Source of the DNA: Streptomyces sp. NBC_01439
Lineage (GTDB): Bacteria; Actinomycetota; Actinomycetes; Streptomycetales; Streptomycetaceae
Assembly: GCF_036227605.1 (NCBI RefSeq)
Contig: NZ_CP109487.1
Location: 7,005,501-7,069,500 of the forward strand
Length of the DNA: 64,000 nucleotides
Direction: 5' to 3'
Shown: positions 50,855 to 60,874 of the stretch, piece after piece
Layout of the letters: each line of letters starts with the position of its first letter
How positions within the stretch are numbered: the stretch's first letter is position 1
Position numbers and translations under genes: made by a program
The notes under the pieces: model-generated
Databases searched by the model: none
Seen by the model: the letters and a program-made list of their open reading frames with translations, nothing else
Told to the model about the DNA's origin: nothing

Positions 50855-52942
50855 TCAGCGCGCGGCGGCGGCGATGGATTCCTGGGCGGCGGCCGCCACG
50901 TTCTCGGCGGTGAAGCCGAACTCGCGGAAGAGCACCTTCGCGTCCGCCGAGGCACCGAAGTGCTCCAGCGAGACGATCCGGCCTGCGTTACCGACGTAGC
51001 GGTGCCAGGTCAGGCCGATGCCCGCCTCGACCGCGACGCGGGCCTTCACCGACGGCGGCAGGACGCTGTCCTTGTACTCCTGGTCCTGCTCCTCGAACCA
51101 CTCGACCGACGGCATCGAGACGACCCGGGTGGGGACGCCCTGGGCCTGGAGCTGCTCACGGGCCTCGACGGCCAGGTGAACCTCGGAGCCGGTACCGATG
51201 AGGAGGACCTGCGCCGGGCCGCCCTCGGCCTCGAACAGGACGTACCCGCCCTTGGCGGCGGCCTCGTTGCGCTCGTAGGTCGGCACGCCCTGGCGGGTCA
51301 GCGCGAGGCCGTGCGGGGCACCCTTGCCGAAGACCTTGGTGTGTCGGCGCAGGATCTCGCGCCAGGCGATGGCGGTCTCGTTGGCGTCGGCCGGGCGGAC
51401 GACGTTCAGGCCCGGGATGGCGCGCAGCGAGGCGAGGTGCTCGACCGGCTGGTGGGTCGGGCCGTCCTCGCCCAGACCGATGGAGTCGTGCGTCCACACG
51501 TACGTCACCGGCAGGTGCATGAGCGCGGAGAGGCGGACGGCGTTGCGCATGTAGTCGGAGAACACCAGGAAGGTGCCGCCGTAGATGCGGGTGTGGCCGT
51601 GCAGCGCGATGCCATTCATGGACGCGGCCATGGCGTGCTCGCGGATGCCGAAGTGGATGGTGCGGCCGTACGGGTCGGCCTCCGGCAGCGGGTTCCCCAC
51701 CGGCAGGAACGAGGAGTCCTTGTCGATGGTGGTGTTGTTGGAGCCGGCCAGGTCGGCCGAGCCGCCCCACAGCTCCGGGATGACCGCGCCCAGCGCGCCG
51801 AGGACCTTGCCGGAGGCGGCGCGGGTGGCGACGCCCTTGCCTGCCTCGAAGACGGGGAGCTCGTCCTCCCAGCCCGCGGGCAGCTCGTTGGCGTTGATGC
51901 GGTCGAACTCGGCGGCGCGCTCCGGGTTGGCGGTGCGCCAGGCGGAGAACTCCTTCTCCCACTCGGCCTTGGCCTCGCGGCCGCGGTCGCCGAGGGCGCG
52001 GGTGTGGGCGATGACCTCGTCGGAGACCTCGAAGGTCTGCTCCGGGTCGAAGCCGAGCACGCGCTTGGTGGCCGCGACCTCGTCGTCGCCGAGCGCCGAG
52101 CCGTGGGCGGCCTCGGTGTTCTGGGCGTGCGGGGCGGGCCAGGCGATGATCGAGCGGGCCGCGATGAAGGACGGCCGGCCGGTCTCGGCCTTGGCGGCCT
52201 GGAGGGCGGCGAACAGCGCCTTCGGGTCGAGGTCGCCGTTCTCCTGCTGCTCGACGCGCTGGACGTGCCAGCCGTACGCCTCGTAGCGCTTCAGGGTGTC
52301 CTCGGAGACGGCCGTCTCCGTGTCGCCCTCGATGGAGATGTGGTTGTCGTCCCACAGCAGGACGAGGTTGCCGAGCTTCTGGTGGCCGGCCAGCGCGGAC
52401 GCCTCGTGGGAGATGCCCTCCTGGAGGCAGCCGTCGCCCGCGATCGCGTAGACCATGTGGTCGAACGGGGAGGCGCCCTGGGCGGCCTCCGGGTCGAACA
52501 GGCCGCGCTCGTAGCGGGCGGCCATGGCCATGCCCACCGCGTTGGCGATGCCCTGGCCGAGGGGACCGGTGGTGGTCTCCACGCCGGCCGTGTGGCCGTA
52601 CTCCGGGTGGCCGGGGGTCTTCGAGCCCCAGGTGCGGAACGCCTTCAGGTCGTCCAGCTCCAGCCCGAACCCGCCCAGGTACAGCTGGGTGTAGAGGGTC
52701 AGGGACGAGTGCCCCGCGGAGAGCACGAAACGGTCGCGGCCCACCCACTCGGGGTCCGCCGGGTCGTGTCGCATCACCTTCTGGAAGAGGGTGTACGCGG
52801 CGGGGGCCAGGCTCATCGCCGTACCGGGGTGGCCGTTCCCGACTCTCTGGACCGCATCAGCGGCCAGGATGCGGGCGGTGTCGACGGCCCGCTGGTCCAG
52901 TTCGGTCCACTCGAGCTCTGTGGTGGTCGGCTTGGTGCTCAC
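50855..52942 (-). CDS. tkt: Transketolase (695 aa)
   Basis: Thiamine-diphosphate enzyme of the non-oxidative pentose phosphate pathway. [11 protein letters not shown] and the [24 protein letters not shown] motif bind the cofactor. The second half has the [13 protein letters not shown] and [19 protein letters not shown] transketolase motifs. The GTG start follows GAGGAGCCC with a 10-nt gap. It is first in the leftward cluster tkt-tal-zwf-opcA-pgl. Confidence 0.97.
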   Translation of the reverse strand: MSTKPTTTELEWTELDQRAVDTARILAADAVQRVGNGHPGTAMSLAPAAYTLFQKVMRHDPADPEWVGRDRFVLSAGHSSLTLYTQLYLGGFGLELDDLKAFRTWGSKTPGHPEYGHTAGVETTTGPLGQGIANAVGMAMAARYERGLFDPEAAQGASPFDHMVYAIAGDGCLQEGISHEASALAGHQKLGNLVLLWDDNHISIEGDTETAVSEDTLKRYEAYGWHVQRVEQQENGDLDPKALFAALQAAKAETGRPSFIAARSIIAWPAPHAQNTEAAHGSALGDDEVAATKRVLGFDPEQTFEVSDEVIAHTRALGDRGREAKAEWEKEFSAWRTANPERAAEFDRINANELPAGWEDELPVFEAGKGVATRAASGKVLGALGAVIPELWGGSADLAGSNNTTIDKDSSFLPVGNPLPEADPYGRTIHFGIREHAMAASMNGIALHGHTRIYGGTFLVFSDYMRNAVRLSALMHLPVTYVWTHDSIGLGEDGPTHQPVEHLASLRAIPGLNVVRPADANETAIAWREILRRHTKVFGKGAPHGLALTRQGVPTYERNEAAAKGGYVLFEAEGGPAQVLLIGTGSEVHLAVEAREQLQAQGVPTRVVSMPSVEWFEEQDQEYKDSVLPPSVKARVAVEAGIGLTWHRYVGNAGRIVSLEHFGASADAKVLFREFGFTAENVAAAAQESIAAAAR

Positions 52943-53273
52943 CGTGAGTCAGGGCTCCTCTCCACATGTTTGTATCCCGGTGACGAACGGTGCACCGGCG
53001 ATTCTGAGCCTACCCCCGCAACGGCGTGCAGCTATTCGAGTGCAGGCGGTCCGTCACCGCGCCGCCGCCGCTCGTTCACCCGCACACCGGCGTCCGGCGG
53101 GGCCCGTCCCCCGTATGTATGCACGGCCCGATCGGCTCAACACGAGGCGACCCCGGCGCGGGGCGACGTAAGTGCAACGTCTACAGTGGCGTGGTACGCG
53201 CAAGCCCCAACCGGGCCTTCATGTCGTGAATGGTCCGAGTCGGAGCTTGCTGGATTCTCTCTCAGGGGTGTGC
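52943..53273. promoter_or_regulatory. Divergent promoter region between tkt and ctaB
   Basis: These 331 bp hold no gene. TACAGT at 53182-53187 is a plausible -10 for ctaB, without a clear -35. No operator-like palindrome longer than 6 bp was seen. The tkt promoter must lie in the left half. Confidence 0.4.
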
Positions 53274-54215
53274 GTGACGGCCGTCGAATCCCGTCCAGCG
53301 GGGGTGCTCGGGACGAGCCCCGGTCACCGGCCGCTCGGGACCCGCGTCATGGCTTTCGTGGCATTGACCAAGCCGCGGATCATCGAACTTCTGCTGATCA
53401 CCACAGTGCCGGTGATGTTCCTGGCAGAGCAGGGCGTTCCGTCGCTGCAGCTGGTTCTGGTGACCTGCTTCGGCGGCTACTTGTCCGCGGGCGGCGCCAA
53501 CGCGCTGAACATGTACATCGACCGCGACATCGACGCGCTGATGGACCGGACCTCGCAGCGCCCGCTGGTGACCGGCATGGTCAGCCCGCGGGAGTGCCTG
53601 GCCTTCGGCCTCACCCTCGCGGTCGTCTCCACCCTCTTCTTCGGCCTGCTCGTCAACTGGCTGTCGGCGGCGCTGTCGCTCGGCGCGCTCCTCTTCTACG
53701 TCGTGATCTACACGATGCTGCTGAAGCGGCGCACCGCGCAGAACATCGTCTGGGGCGGCATCGCGGGCTGCATGCCGGTACTGATCGGCTGGTCGGCCGT
53801 CAAGAACGAGGTCTCCTGGGCCGCGGTCATCCTCTTCCTCGTCATCTTCTTCTGGACGCCGCCGCACTACTGGCCGCTGTCGATGAAGGTCAAGGACGAC
53901 TACGCGCGGGCCGGCGTGCCGATGCTCCCGGTCGTGGCGGGCAACAAGGTCGTGTCGCGCCAGATCGTCCTCTACAGCTGGGTGATGGTGGCGGTCTCGC
54001 TGCTGCTGACCCCGCTGGAGTACACCGGCTGGTTCTACACCTCGGTCGCGCTGGCGGCGGGTGGCTGGTGGCTGTGGGAGGCGCACGCACTGCACGCGCG
54101 GGCCAAGGCGGGCGTCACGGGCGCGAAGCTCAAGGAGATGCGCCTGTTCCACTGGTCCATCACCTACGTGTCGCTGCTGTTCGTGGCGGTGGCCGTGGAT
54201 CCCTTCCTCCGTTGA
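53274..54215 (+). CDS. ctaB: Protoheme IX farnesyltransferase / heme O synthase (313 aa)
   Basis: It farnesylates heme B to heme O for cytochrome aa3 oxidase. [17 protein letters not shown] (about residues 78-94) is the first Asp-rich prenyl-binding motif, and [10 protein letters not shown] is the second. About eight hydrophobic segments make it a plasma-membrane protein. The GTG at 53274 follows AGGGGTGTGC and gives the usual length. Confidence 0.95.
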   Translation: MTAVESRPAGVLGTSPGHRPLGTRVMAFVALTKPRIIELLLITTVPVMFLAEQGVPSLQLVLVTCFGGYLSAGGANALNMYIDRDIDALMDRTSQRPLVTGMVSPRECLAFGLTLAVVSTLFFGLLVNWLSAALSLGALLFYVVIYTMLLKRRTAQNIVWGGIAGCMPVLIGWSAVKNEVSWAAVILFLVIFFWTPPHYWPLSMKVKDDYARAGVPMLPVVAGNKVVSRQIVLYSWVMVAVSLLLTPLEYTGWFYTSVALAAGGWWLWEAHALHARAKAGVTGAKLKEMRLFHWSITYVSLLFVAVAVDPFLR

Positions 54216-54239
54216 TTACTCGCCGGTAGCATGACTTCC

Positions 54240-54599
54240 ATGGGAGACACCGCAGACACGGCGGCCGCCGCAGGCGCCGCGGACAAGAAGCAGGACCGTA
54301 AGGCCGCGAAGCTGGCCAAGCAGATCGGCGCGTTCGCCAAGCAGCACGGCGGCGTCGAGGGCCAGCTCGCCCACATCGGCCAGGCCGGCACCCGGATCGT
54401 GCTCGTGGGTACGGACGGCGGCTGGGGCGACCTGGTCGCCCCCAGCTTCGAGGTGGCCCAGCTGGCCGCGGAGAAGGCCGCGCTGACCCTCCACGACGAG
54501 TTCGACGGAGAGTTCGCAGCGCGCGTGCGCACGGGCCCGTACGAGTGGACGCGGATGGCCGGCATCCAGATCGGCGGACCCGAGAACCCGGCGGCCTGA
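54240..54599 (+). CDS. Hypothetical protein, possibly from a leaderless transcript (119 aa)
   Basis: An Ala/Lys-rich N-terminal part (DKKQDRKAAKLAKQIGAF) is followed by a compact alpha/beta-like region with GTRIVLVGTDGGWGDLVAPS. It is conserved-looking but I know no function. An ATG at 54231 is the alternative start. TAGCAT at 54227-54232 ends 7 bp before the chosen ATG, and no ribosome site is present, which suggests a leaderless message. Confidence 0.7.
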   Translation: MGDTADTAAAAGAADKKQDRKAAKLAKQIGAFAKQHGGVEGQLAHIGQAGTRIVLVGTDGGWGDLVAPSFEVAQLAAEKAALTLHDEFDGEFAARVRTGPYEWTRMAGIQIGGPENPAA

Positions 54600-54726
54600 C
54601 CCCGGGAGAACGTCCGGGGGACCCGGGAGTGCCGTCTCGGTCAACAGCCCGAGCAACACCTCACACCCCGCTCACCCGTTAGGACGTGTGGAAGCCCCTT
54701 CCTCACGTCCGCAACGGGATGACCGG

Positions 54727-55818
54727 ATGATCGAAACGCCGCCCCTGGTGGACCAGTACTGCCACGGAGTACTCCGTACGGAGCTGGGCCTGGGCACCTT
54801 CGAGGCCCAATTGGTGCGTTCGGCCGGCCCGCCCGCCGCGGGCACCACCTCCTTCGACACGCAGACCGGCTTCGCGGTGCGCCGCTGGTGCCCACCGCTG
54901 CTGGGGCTGGAGCCGCACGCCACCCCCGCCCGCTATCTGGCGCGGCGGCGCGAGCTGGGCGTGGCGGAGACCACCCGGCGGTTGCTGACGGGATCCGGAG
55001 TGGCCGCCTACCTGGTCGACACCGGGGTGCCCGGAGACCTCACCGGGCCCAAGGAACTGGCGCTCGCCGGGGACGCCGAAGCCTTCGAGTCGGTCCGGCT
55101 GGAGTTGCTGGCCGAGCAGGTCGCCGACACGTCCGGCACGGTGGGCTCCTTCCTCGCCAATCTCGCCGGGGCGGTCCACCACGCAGCCACCGGGGCCGCG
55201 GCCTTCACCTGTGCCACGGCCTTCACCCGCGGGGACACCCCGGCCGTCGAACCCGAGCCGCCCGGTCCCGGCGCCGTGCGCGGTGCGGCCGGCAGGTGGC
55301 TGGCCCGGCGGCCGCGGGGCGGAGCCGTGCGGGACCCCGTGCTCCTGGCCCACCTGTTGTGGAGCGCGGTGGCGTCGGGGCGGCCGCTCCAGCTGCACAC
55401 GGACGAGGCCGACCCCGCCGCGCTGACCGGGTTCGTACGGGCCACCGCGGGCCTCGGGACGCGCCTGGTGCTGCTCGGCGGATATCCGCACCACCGCCGC
55501 ACCGCCCAGCTCGCGGCGGCCTTCCCGCACGTCTACGCCGATACGGGCGCGGCGCTCGGGCGGACCGGGGCGCGGGCCGCGGCGGTCCTGGCGGAGCTGC
55601 TGGAGACCGCGCCGTTCGGCAAGGTGCTGTTCTCCAGCGGTGGCCGGCAGCTGCCCGAACTGCACGCGGTGGGAGCCCTGGTGTTCCGCGAGGCGCTGGG
55701 CCGGGTGCTGGGCGGCTGGGCGGCCGAGGGTTCCTGGTCCTGGCGGGACGCGGAACGGGTGGCCGCCCTGGTGGCGGCCGGCAACGCCCGCCGCGTCTAC
55801 CGCCTGGATCGTGCTTAG
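54727..55818 (+). CDS. Amidohydrolase-like protein with altered metal motif (363 aa)
   Basis: The fold is recognised from VDQYCHG near the start, QLHTDEADP (about residues 226-234) and LFSSGGRQLPELHAVGALVFREALG near the end, the latter resembling FluG/amidohydrolase_2 enzymes. The usual HxH of strand 1 is replaced by YCH, so metal binding may be weak. A GTG at 54688 would add 13 residues. The stop overlaps the convergent ctaA stop by 4 bp. Substrate unknown. Confidence 0.7.
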   Translation: MIETPPLVDQYCHGVLRTELGLGTFEAQLVRSAGPPAAGTTSFDTQTGFAVRRWCPPLLGLEPHATPARYLARRRELGVAETTRRLLTGSGVAAYLVDTGVPGDLTGPKELALAGDAEAFESVRLELLAEQVADTSGTVGSFLANLAGAVHHAATGAAAFTCATAFTRGDTPAVEPEPPGPGAVRGAAGRWLARRPRGGAVRDPVLLAHLLWSAVASGRPLQLHTDEADPAALTGFVRATAGLGTRLVLLGGYPHHRRTAQLAAAFPHVYADTGAALGRTGARAAAVLAELLETAPFGKVLFSSGGRQLPELHAVGALVFREALGRVLGGWAAEGSWSWRDAERVAALVAAGNARRVYRLDRA

Positions 55819-56774
55819 GCCGCGGAGAGCTGCGGGTCGGCCTGGGCGGGGATCTCCGCCTGTTCGACGGGCCGCTCGCGCAGGCTCAGCGCGACCCGGA
55901 CCACGGCGATCCACACCAGGCAGGAGCCGAGCATGTGGGCGCCGACCAGGACCTCGGGGACCTGGGTGGCGTACTGCACGTAGCCGATCGCGCCCTGGGC
56001 GAGCAGGACGATCAGCAGGTCGCGGGCGCGGGCCCGGGTGTCGGCGGGAGCGTCGACGACGCGCAGGACCAGCCACATCGCGATGCCGAGCGCGCACACC
56101 AGCCAGGCGGCGGCGGCGTGCACGTGGACGGTGGTGTCCCAGTCGAAGGGCATGCGCTTGATCTCGCTGCTGTCACCGGCGTGCGGACCGGAGCCGGTCA
56201 CGACGGTGCCCGCCGCGATCAGTACGAGGGTGGTCGCGAGCAACGCCCACGACAGCTTGCGCACCGGGCCGGGCACGCGCGGCCGGGGGGCGCCGTCGCC
56301 CTCGCGGGTGCGCTGCCAGGTGACCGTCGTCACCGCGATCAGGGCGGTGGCGAGGAGGAAGTGTCCGGCCACGCTGTACGGGTTGAGTCCGGTGCGGACG
56401 GTGATCCCACCGAGCACGGCGTTCGACATCACGACTGCGAACTGGACCCAGCCGAGCTTCGTCAGGGAGTGCCGCCAGGGCTTGGCCGAGCGGGCGGCGA
56501 CGATCCCCCAGCCGACCGCCGCGCTGAGCACGTAGGTCAGCATCCGGTTGCCGAATTCGATGATGCCGTGGAAGCCCTGCTCCTGCGTCACGATCAGACT
56601 GTCGTCGGTGCACTTGGGCCAGGTGTCGCAGCCGAGGCCGGACCCGGTCAGCCGTACCGCGCCGCCGGTGACGACGATGGCCACGCTCATGACGAGTGCG
56701 GCGAGTGCGGCCCGCTGGACGATCCGGGGTGACGGGGTCCAGCGGCTGGCGATGTGGGCGAGGGGGTTCAGCAC
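55815..56774 (-). CDS. ctaA: Heme A synthase (319 aa)
   Basis: It oxidises heme O to heme A for cytochrome aa3. About eight transmembrane segments are visible, beginning AALAALVMSVAIVVTGGAVR. FHGIIEFGNR supplies the His-x3-Glu-x2-Asn-Arg motif, and HVHAAAAW and GAHMLGS supply further conserved histidines. A CDTWPKC pair is close to the first helix. The start is a GTG. ctaB lies 1.6 kb away on the other strand. Confidence 0.93.
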   Translation of the reverse strand: MLNPLAHIASRWTPSPRIVQRAALAALVMSVAIVVTGGAVRLTGSGLGCDTWPKCTDDSLIVTQEQGFHGIIEFGNRMLTYVLSAAVGWGIVAARSAKPWRHSLTKLGWVQFAVVMSNAVLGGITVRTGLNPYSVAGHFLLATALIAVTTVTWQRTREGDGAPRPRVPGPVRKLSWALLATTLVLIAAGTVVTGSGPHAGDSSEIKRMPFDWDTTVHVHAAAAWLVCALGIAMWLVLRVVDAPADTRARARDLLIVLLAQGAIGYVQYATQVPEVLVGAHMLGSCLVWIAVVRVALSLRERPVEQAEIPAQADPQLSAA

Positions 56775-56808
56775 GCCCCATATCGTAGGCGACCACTTGT
56801 GTAAAGTT

Positions 56809-57942
56809 TCACGAGGGGGTGGCCAGGGGGGCGTCCGGGCCGACGGCCAGCCGGTACTTCGCCCCCGCGGGGTCGCCCTCCTCCTGCCACCACAGGAGGA
56901 GGCGCCAATGGGCAGCGGCGCCCGGGTGGTCCGTCGAGGCGACGAACCCCCGCAGTAACTCGCCCGCTACGTCCTTCGCCGTCCTGTTCCTTACTTCTGT
57001 GGTGCTGTGCCAGGGATGTTCCAATGCGCTCCACAGGCCGTCGGGCCCGCGCACCTCGAAGCGCCACACCGCGAGCCAGGGGGTGACCTCCAGCATCGTG
57101 CGCACCTGCTCGACGTCGAGACCCAGCCCGGTCGCGATCCCCGGCTCCGCCACCCCCTGGATGCGGGCGGCCACCACGGCCCGGGGCAGCAGCCGCTCGG
57201 GCAGCAGCCCCTGCGTGCGCAGGCTGACCAGCGAGCCGAAGGTCAGGAAGCGCAGCCGCAGTTCCAGCTGGCGGCCGATGTGGTCGAGGGCCTCCTCCGC
57301 CTCCCCGGACTCCTCCGTGGCCGGGTCCCCGAGCAACAGCTGCCGGAAGTCGGACTCGGCGGCCACGGCCCAGGCCACGGCCTCCTCGGCGAACCCCAGC
57401 TCGGCGAGGCGGTCCCCGAGGAACACCTTGGCCTGGGCCAGACCCAGCCGGTTGACCGGATCCCGCTGGTCCAGGCCCGCCCACACCTCCACCGCGGTCC
57501 GGGTCAGATCGCGGGCGCGTTCACCGGCCGCGCGCTCCATGGCGCTCGGCCCCGTTCCCGCGGCCGGGCCCAGCGGGTGCTTGGGCAGCCGGGCCCCGTC
57601 GCTGAGCGGCCAGGACAGCCAGACCCCGTGGTTGATCAGCCCGCGGGCGTACCAGCGGGCGAATTCGGGGGAGTGTCCGGCCGCGCGCTCGGAGCTGCGC
57701 AGCCCCTCCTCGATCGTGGCGAGGGCGCTGGCGCGGTCTCCCGCGGCGAACCGCGCGGCGGCCCGATCGGCGAGGCGCAGCCCGAGCAGTGCGGTGCACC
57801 GAGGGTCGTCCGTGAACGGGCGCAGTGCGCCGATCAGCTCGTCGAGGAGCCGGTCGCGCTCCCCGGGCTCCGTGTGCTCCGCCCCCGACCGCACCCGTGT
57901 CCATTGATCGTCCAGCCGTAGAACGGCTTCCCGCTGCACCAT
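56809..57942 (-). CDS. TPR-like hypothetical protein (377 aa)
   Basis: The sequence is helical throughout, with TPR-like helix pairs (AALLGLRLADRAAARFAAGDRASALATIEEGLRSSERAAG) in the N-terminal half and RDPVNRLGLAQAKVFLGDRLAELGFAEEAVAWAVAAESDFRQLL in the middle. The C-terminal 110 residues may be a separate domain (VTPWLAVWRFEVRGPDGLW). No catalytic motif is seen. It stands between ctaA and the ABC exporter without overlap. Confidence 0.75.
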   Translation of the reverse strand: MVQREAVLRLDDQWTRVRSGAEHTEPGERDRLLDELIGALRPFTDDPRCTALLGLRLADRAAARFAAGDRASALATIEEGLRSSERAAGHSPEFARWYARGLINHGVWLSWPLSDGARLPKHPLGPAAGTGPSAMERAAGERARDLTRTAVEVWAGLDQRDPVNRLGLAQAKVFLGDRLAELGFAEEAVAWAVAAESDFRQLLLGDPATEESGEAEEALDHIGRQLELRLRFLTFGSLVSLRTQGLLPERLLPRAVVAARIQGVAEPGIATGLGLDVEQVRTMLEVTPWLAVWRFEVRGPDGLWSALEHPWHSTTEVRNRTAKDVAGELLRGFVASTDHPGAAAHWRLLLWWQEEGDPAGAKYRLAVGPDAPLATPS

Positions 57943-58009
57943 GTCCGCCCCCCGGCTTCATGTGTGAGGGGCCCATCCTCGCGGCATCGCCGCCGCGAGG
58001 GGAAGGATT

Positions 58010-58777
58010 TCATTCCCAGCGGAAGAGCCGCGCGGCGGCGCCCAGACCGAGTACGGCCCAGCCCGCCAGTACGGCCGCGTCGCCCCACGGGAGCGAAGCA
58101 CCGTGCTGGAGCACCTCGCGCAGCCCGTCGGACAGGGCCGAGATGGGCAGCAGCCCGAGGACCGACCGCACGGCGTCGGGGAACTTCTCCAGCGGCACGA
58201 TCACCCCGCCGCCGACCAGCAGCAGCAGGAAGACCAGGTTGGCGGCGGCCAGGGTCATCTCGGCCTTGAGGGTGCCCGCCATCAGCAGCCCGAGGCCGGA
58301 GAAGGCGGCGGTGCCCAGCAGGATCAGCGCGGCCACCGACAGCGGGTCGCCCTGCGGTGACCAGCCCAGCGCGAGGGCGATCACCGTCAGCAGGGCGATC
58401 TGCAGTACCTCGGTGACCAGCACCGACAGGGTCTTGGCGGCCATCAGGGCCCAGCGGGGCAGCGGGGAGGCCCCGAGCCGCTTGAGGACCCCGTAGCGGC
58501 GGTCGAAGCCGGTGGCGATGGCCTGGCCGGTGAAGGCGGTGGACATCACGGCGAGCGCCAGGATCCCGGGCGCGAGGAAGTCCACGGACCTCTCGGTGCC
58601 GGTGTCCACGATGTCGACCGCGGAGAAGAGGGTCAGCAGCAACGCCGGGATGATCACGGTGAGCAGCAGCTGCTCCCCGTTGCGCAGCAGCATCCGGGTC
58701 TCCAGCGCCGTCTGCGCGAGGATCATGCGGGACACGGGCGCGGCCCCCGGGCGGGGGGCGAACGTACCGGCGCTCAT
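58010..58777 (-). CDS. ABC-2 type exporter permease (255 aa)
   Basis: The ATG overlaps the stop of the upstream ATPase gene (ATGA). Six hydrophobic segments are visible, beginning LLLTVIIPALLLTLFSAVDI and ending AVLAGWAVLGLGAAARLF. A cytosolic RYGVLKRLGASPLPRW loop (about residues 95-110) is typical of ABC-2 permeases and contacts the ATPase. The substrate could be a drug, lipid or polysaccharide. Confidence 0.88.
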   Translation of the reverse strand: MSAGTFAPRPGAAPVSRMILAQTALETRMLLRNGEQLLLTVIIPALLLTLFSAVDIVDTGTERSVDFLAPGILALAVMSTAFTGQAIATGFDRRYGVLKRLGASPLPRWALMAAKTLSVLVTEVLQIALLTVIALALGWSPQGDPLSVAALILLGTAAFSGLGLLMAGTLKAEMTLAAANLVFLLLLVGGGVIVPLEKFPDAVRSVLGLLPISALSDGLREVLQHGASLPWGDAAVLAGWAVLGLGAAARLFRWE

Positions 58778-59700
58778 GCGCGCAGCTCCTTGCCTGTCAG
58801 TTCGAGGAAGACGTCCTCGAGGGTGTGCCGCTCGACCGTGAGGCTGCTCGGCATCACGCCGTGCTGCGCGCACCAGGAGGCGACGGTGGCCAGCAGCTGC
58901 GGGTGGACGTCGCCGGTGACCCGGTAGACGCCCGGGGTGAGCTCGGCGGCCTCGGTGCCGTCGGGCAGCGCCTTCAGGAGCGAGGCGAGGTCGAGGGCGG
59001 GGCGGCCGGTGAAGCGCAGGGTGTTCTCGGCGCCGCCGCGGCACAGCTGCTCGGGGCTGCCGTGGACGATGACCTTGCCCGCGTCCACGATGGCGACCTC
59101 GTCGGCGAGCTGCTCGGCCTCGTCCATGTGGTGGGTGGTGAGGACGACGGTGACCCCGTCGGTGCGCAGCTCCCGTACGAGGTCCCAGGTCGCGCGGCGG
59201 GCCTGCGGGTCCAGGCCGGCGGTGGGTTCGTCGAGGAAGACCAGCTCGGGGCGGCCCACCACGGCCATGGCCAGGGCCAGGCGCTGCTGCTGGCCGCCGG
59301 AGAGCCGGCGGTAGGGGGTGCGGCCGCAACCGCCGAGGCCGAGGCGTTCCACCAGGGTGTCGACGTCGAGCGGGTCGGCGTAGAGCTTGGCCATGTGGCG
59401 GAGCATCTCGACGGCGCGGGCTCCGGAGTAGACGCCTCCGGACTGCAGCATCACGCCGATCCGCGGGCGCAGGGCCTCGGCCTGGGCGACCGGGTCGAGG
59501 CCGAGGACGCGGACGGTGCCGGCGTCCGGGCGGAGGTAGCCCTCGCAGGTCTCCACCGTGGTCGTCTTGCCCGCGCCGTTGGGACCGAGGACAGCGGTGA
59601 CGGAGCCGCTCCGGACGGTGAGGTCCAGGCCGTCCACCGCGGTCTTGGCGCCGTACCGCTTCACCAGTCCGCGGATCTCCACGGCGGGGTCGTTGCTCAT
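58774..59700 (-). CDS. ABC transporter ATP-binding protein (308 aa)
   Basis: Walker A GPNGAGKTTT (about residues 39-48), signature LSGGQQQRLALA (about 133-144), Walker B ELVFLDEPTAGLDP and the switch histidine in TTHHMDEAEQ are all present. The DrrA-like C-terminal extension is intact. It drives the coupled permease. It diverges from sufR with a 412-bp gap. Confidence 0.93.
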   Translation of the reverse strand: MSNDPAVEIRGLVKRYGAKTAVDGLDLTVRSGSVTAVLGPNGAGKTTTVETCEGYLRPDAGTVRVLGLDPVAQAEALRPRIGVMLQSGGVYSGARAVEMLRHMAKLYADPLDVDTLVERLGLGGCGRTPYRRLSGGQQQRLALAMAVVGRPELVFLDEPTAGLDPQARRATWDLVRELRTDGVTVVLTTHHMDEAEQLADEVAIVDAGKVIVHGSPEQLCRGGAENTLRFTGRPALDLASLLKALPDGTEAAELTPGVYRVTGDVHPQLLATVASWCAQHGVMPSSLTVERHTLEDVFLELTGKELRA

Positions 59701-60026
59701 GGGGGGTGAGTCTACGGAGCCGGGGGAGGGGCCGTGGGTCCCGGGGTCAGGGCCCCCGTCGCCCCCTCCGGATCCCCCTTCGCCTTCGGTTCCTCCCCGG
59801 TTCGTCTCCGGAGATTCGAACGTCGCGTCGCGAATGCGGTTCTTTTCAGTCGGTCGGTCCTGGAAGCGTCGGCATGTTTCAGTGATCTTTTCCGGAGGTC
59901 GGCTTTCGCGGTGCCGGGGAGCCGTCGCGGGTGCAGATGCGCTGGTGGGGGGCGGTGTGTGGGCTCATCGAGGGCGTCCGGGAAGATAGCGGAATACCTT
60001 CATCCGAATAACTCTCCGTCGATAAA
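59701..60026. other. Gene-free region upstream of sufR
   Basis: This 326-bp part of the 412-bp gap drops in GC, especially from 59980 (GAATACC, then ATCCGAATAACTCTCC). No gene was seen. It must hold the leftward promoter of the ABC operon and probably a distal suf control site. Confidence 0.5.
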
Positions 60027-60040
60027 TAAGGTAACCCTTA
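60027..60040. promoter_or_regulatory. 14-bp palindrome upstream of sufR
   Basis: TAAGG-TAAC-CCTTA is a perfect palindrome except its 4-nt centre, 73 bp before the sufR start, in AT-rich DNA. It is shorter in spacing than known DmdR/IdeR boxes. Confidence 0.5.
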
Positions 60041-60099
60041 GTGATGGAGGCCACCAGGGGTGGCGTTCATCACGGCTTGTCGCCGCTCGGTTAATTACG

Positions 60100-60113
60100 C
60101 AACAATGGCGTTG
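60100..60113 (+). promoter_or_regulatory. sufR: SufR operator CAAC-N6-GTTG over the start codon
   Basis: CAAC-AATGGC-GTTG matches the 14-bp inverted repeat reported for SufR in Streptomyces avermitilis. Its last base is the first base of the sufR GTG. AACAAT (60101-60106) inside it resembles a -10 element, so SufR bound here would cover the promoter of a leaderless transcript. Confidence 0.8.
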
Positions 60114-60874
60114 TGAAATACGGCGAACGGCAGATCGACACCCCCCAGGGGGAGCTCGGCACCGGGGAGCGGTCAACCCGCAACCGGGTGGCGCGCTCGA
60201 TCCTGGACCACGGTCCGTCCACCGTCGCCGACCTCGCCCAGCGCCTCGGCCTCACCCAGGCCGCCGTCCGCCGCCACCTCGACACGCTCGTCACCGACGA
60301 CGTGGTCGAACCCCGTGAGCAGCGTGTGTACGGCGCGCGCACCCGGGGTCGGCCCGCCAAGGTCTTCGCGCTCACCGACTGCGGCCGCGACGCCTTCGAC
60401 CAGTCCTACGACACGCTCGCCGCGGACGCCCTGCGCTGGATCGCGCAGTCGGTCGGCGGCGGCGAACAGGGCGAGGTGGCCGTCGCCGCCTTCGCCAAGT
60501 CGCGGATGGAAGCGCAGGCGCGGGCCTACCGGGAGGCCGTCGAGGCCGCCGCCCCGCAGGAGCGCACGGAGGCCCTTGCCAGGGCGTTGACCGTGGACGG
60601 GTACGCTGCTACGGCGAAGAGCGCTCCAGGTCCGCACAGCGGTGAACAGCTCTGCCAGCACCACTGCCCGGTCGCACACGTCGCCGAGCAGTTCCCGCAG
60701 CTCTGCGAGGCGGAGACCGAGGTCTTCTCCCGTCTGCTGGGGACCCATGTGCAGCGCCTCGCCACGATCGCCCATGGCGACGGGGTGTGCACGACGTTCA
60801 TTCCGCGTGGCGCGAGCACCACACAGACCGACACATCAGTATCTGCAAGTACGGCCGGGAGGAACCCCGCATGA
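60113..60874 (+). CDS. sufR: Fe-S-sensing repressor SufR (253 aa)
   Basis: Residues about 24-85 are an ArsR-like winged HTH ([33 protein letters not shown]). Cys181, Cys185 and Cys198, in the CQHHC-to-LC segment, and Cys226 are candidates for [4Fe-4S] binding. In Streptomyces SufR represses the suf operon while it holds a cluster. The GTG has no ribosome site, matching a leaderless transcript. Its stop overlaps sufB (ATGA). Confidence 0.92.
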   Translation: MKYGERQIDTPQGELGTGERSTRNRVARSILDHGPSTVADLAQRLGLTQAAVRRHLDTLVTDDVVEPREQRVYGARTRGRPAKVFALTDCGRDAFDQSYDTLAADALRWIAQSVGGGEQGEVAVAAFAKSRMEAQARAYREAVEAAAPQERTEALARALTVDGYAATAKSAPGPHSGEQLCQHHCPVAHVAEQFPQLCEAETEVFSRLLGTHVQRLATIAHGDGVCTTFIPRGASTTQTDTSVSASTAGRNPA

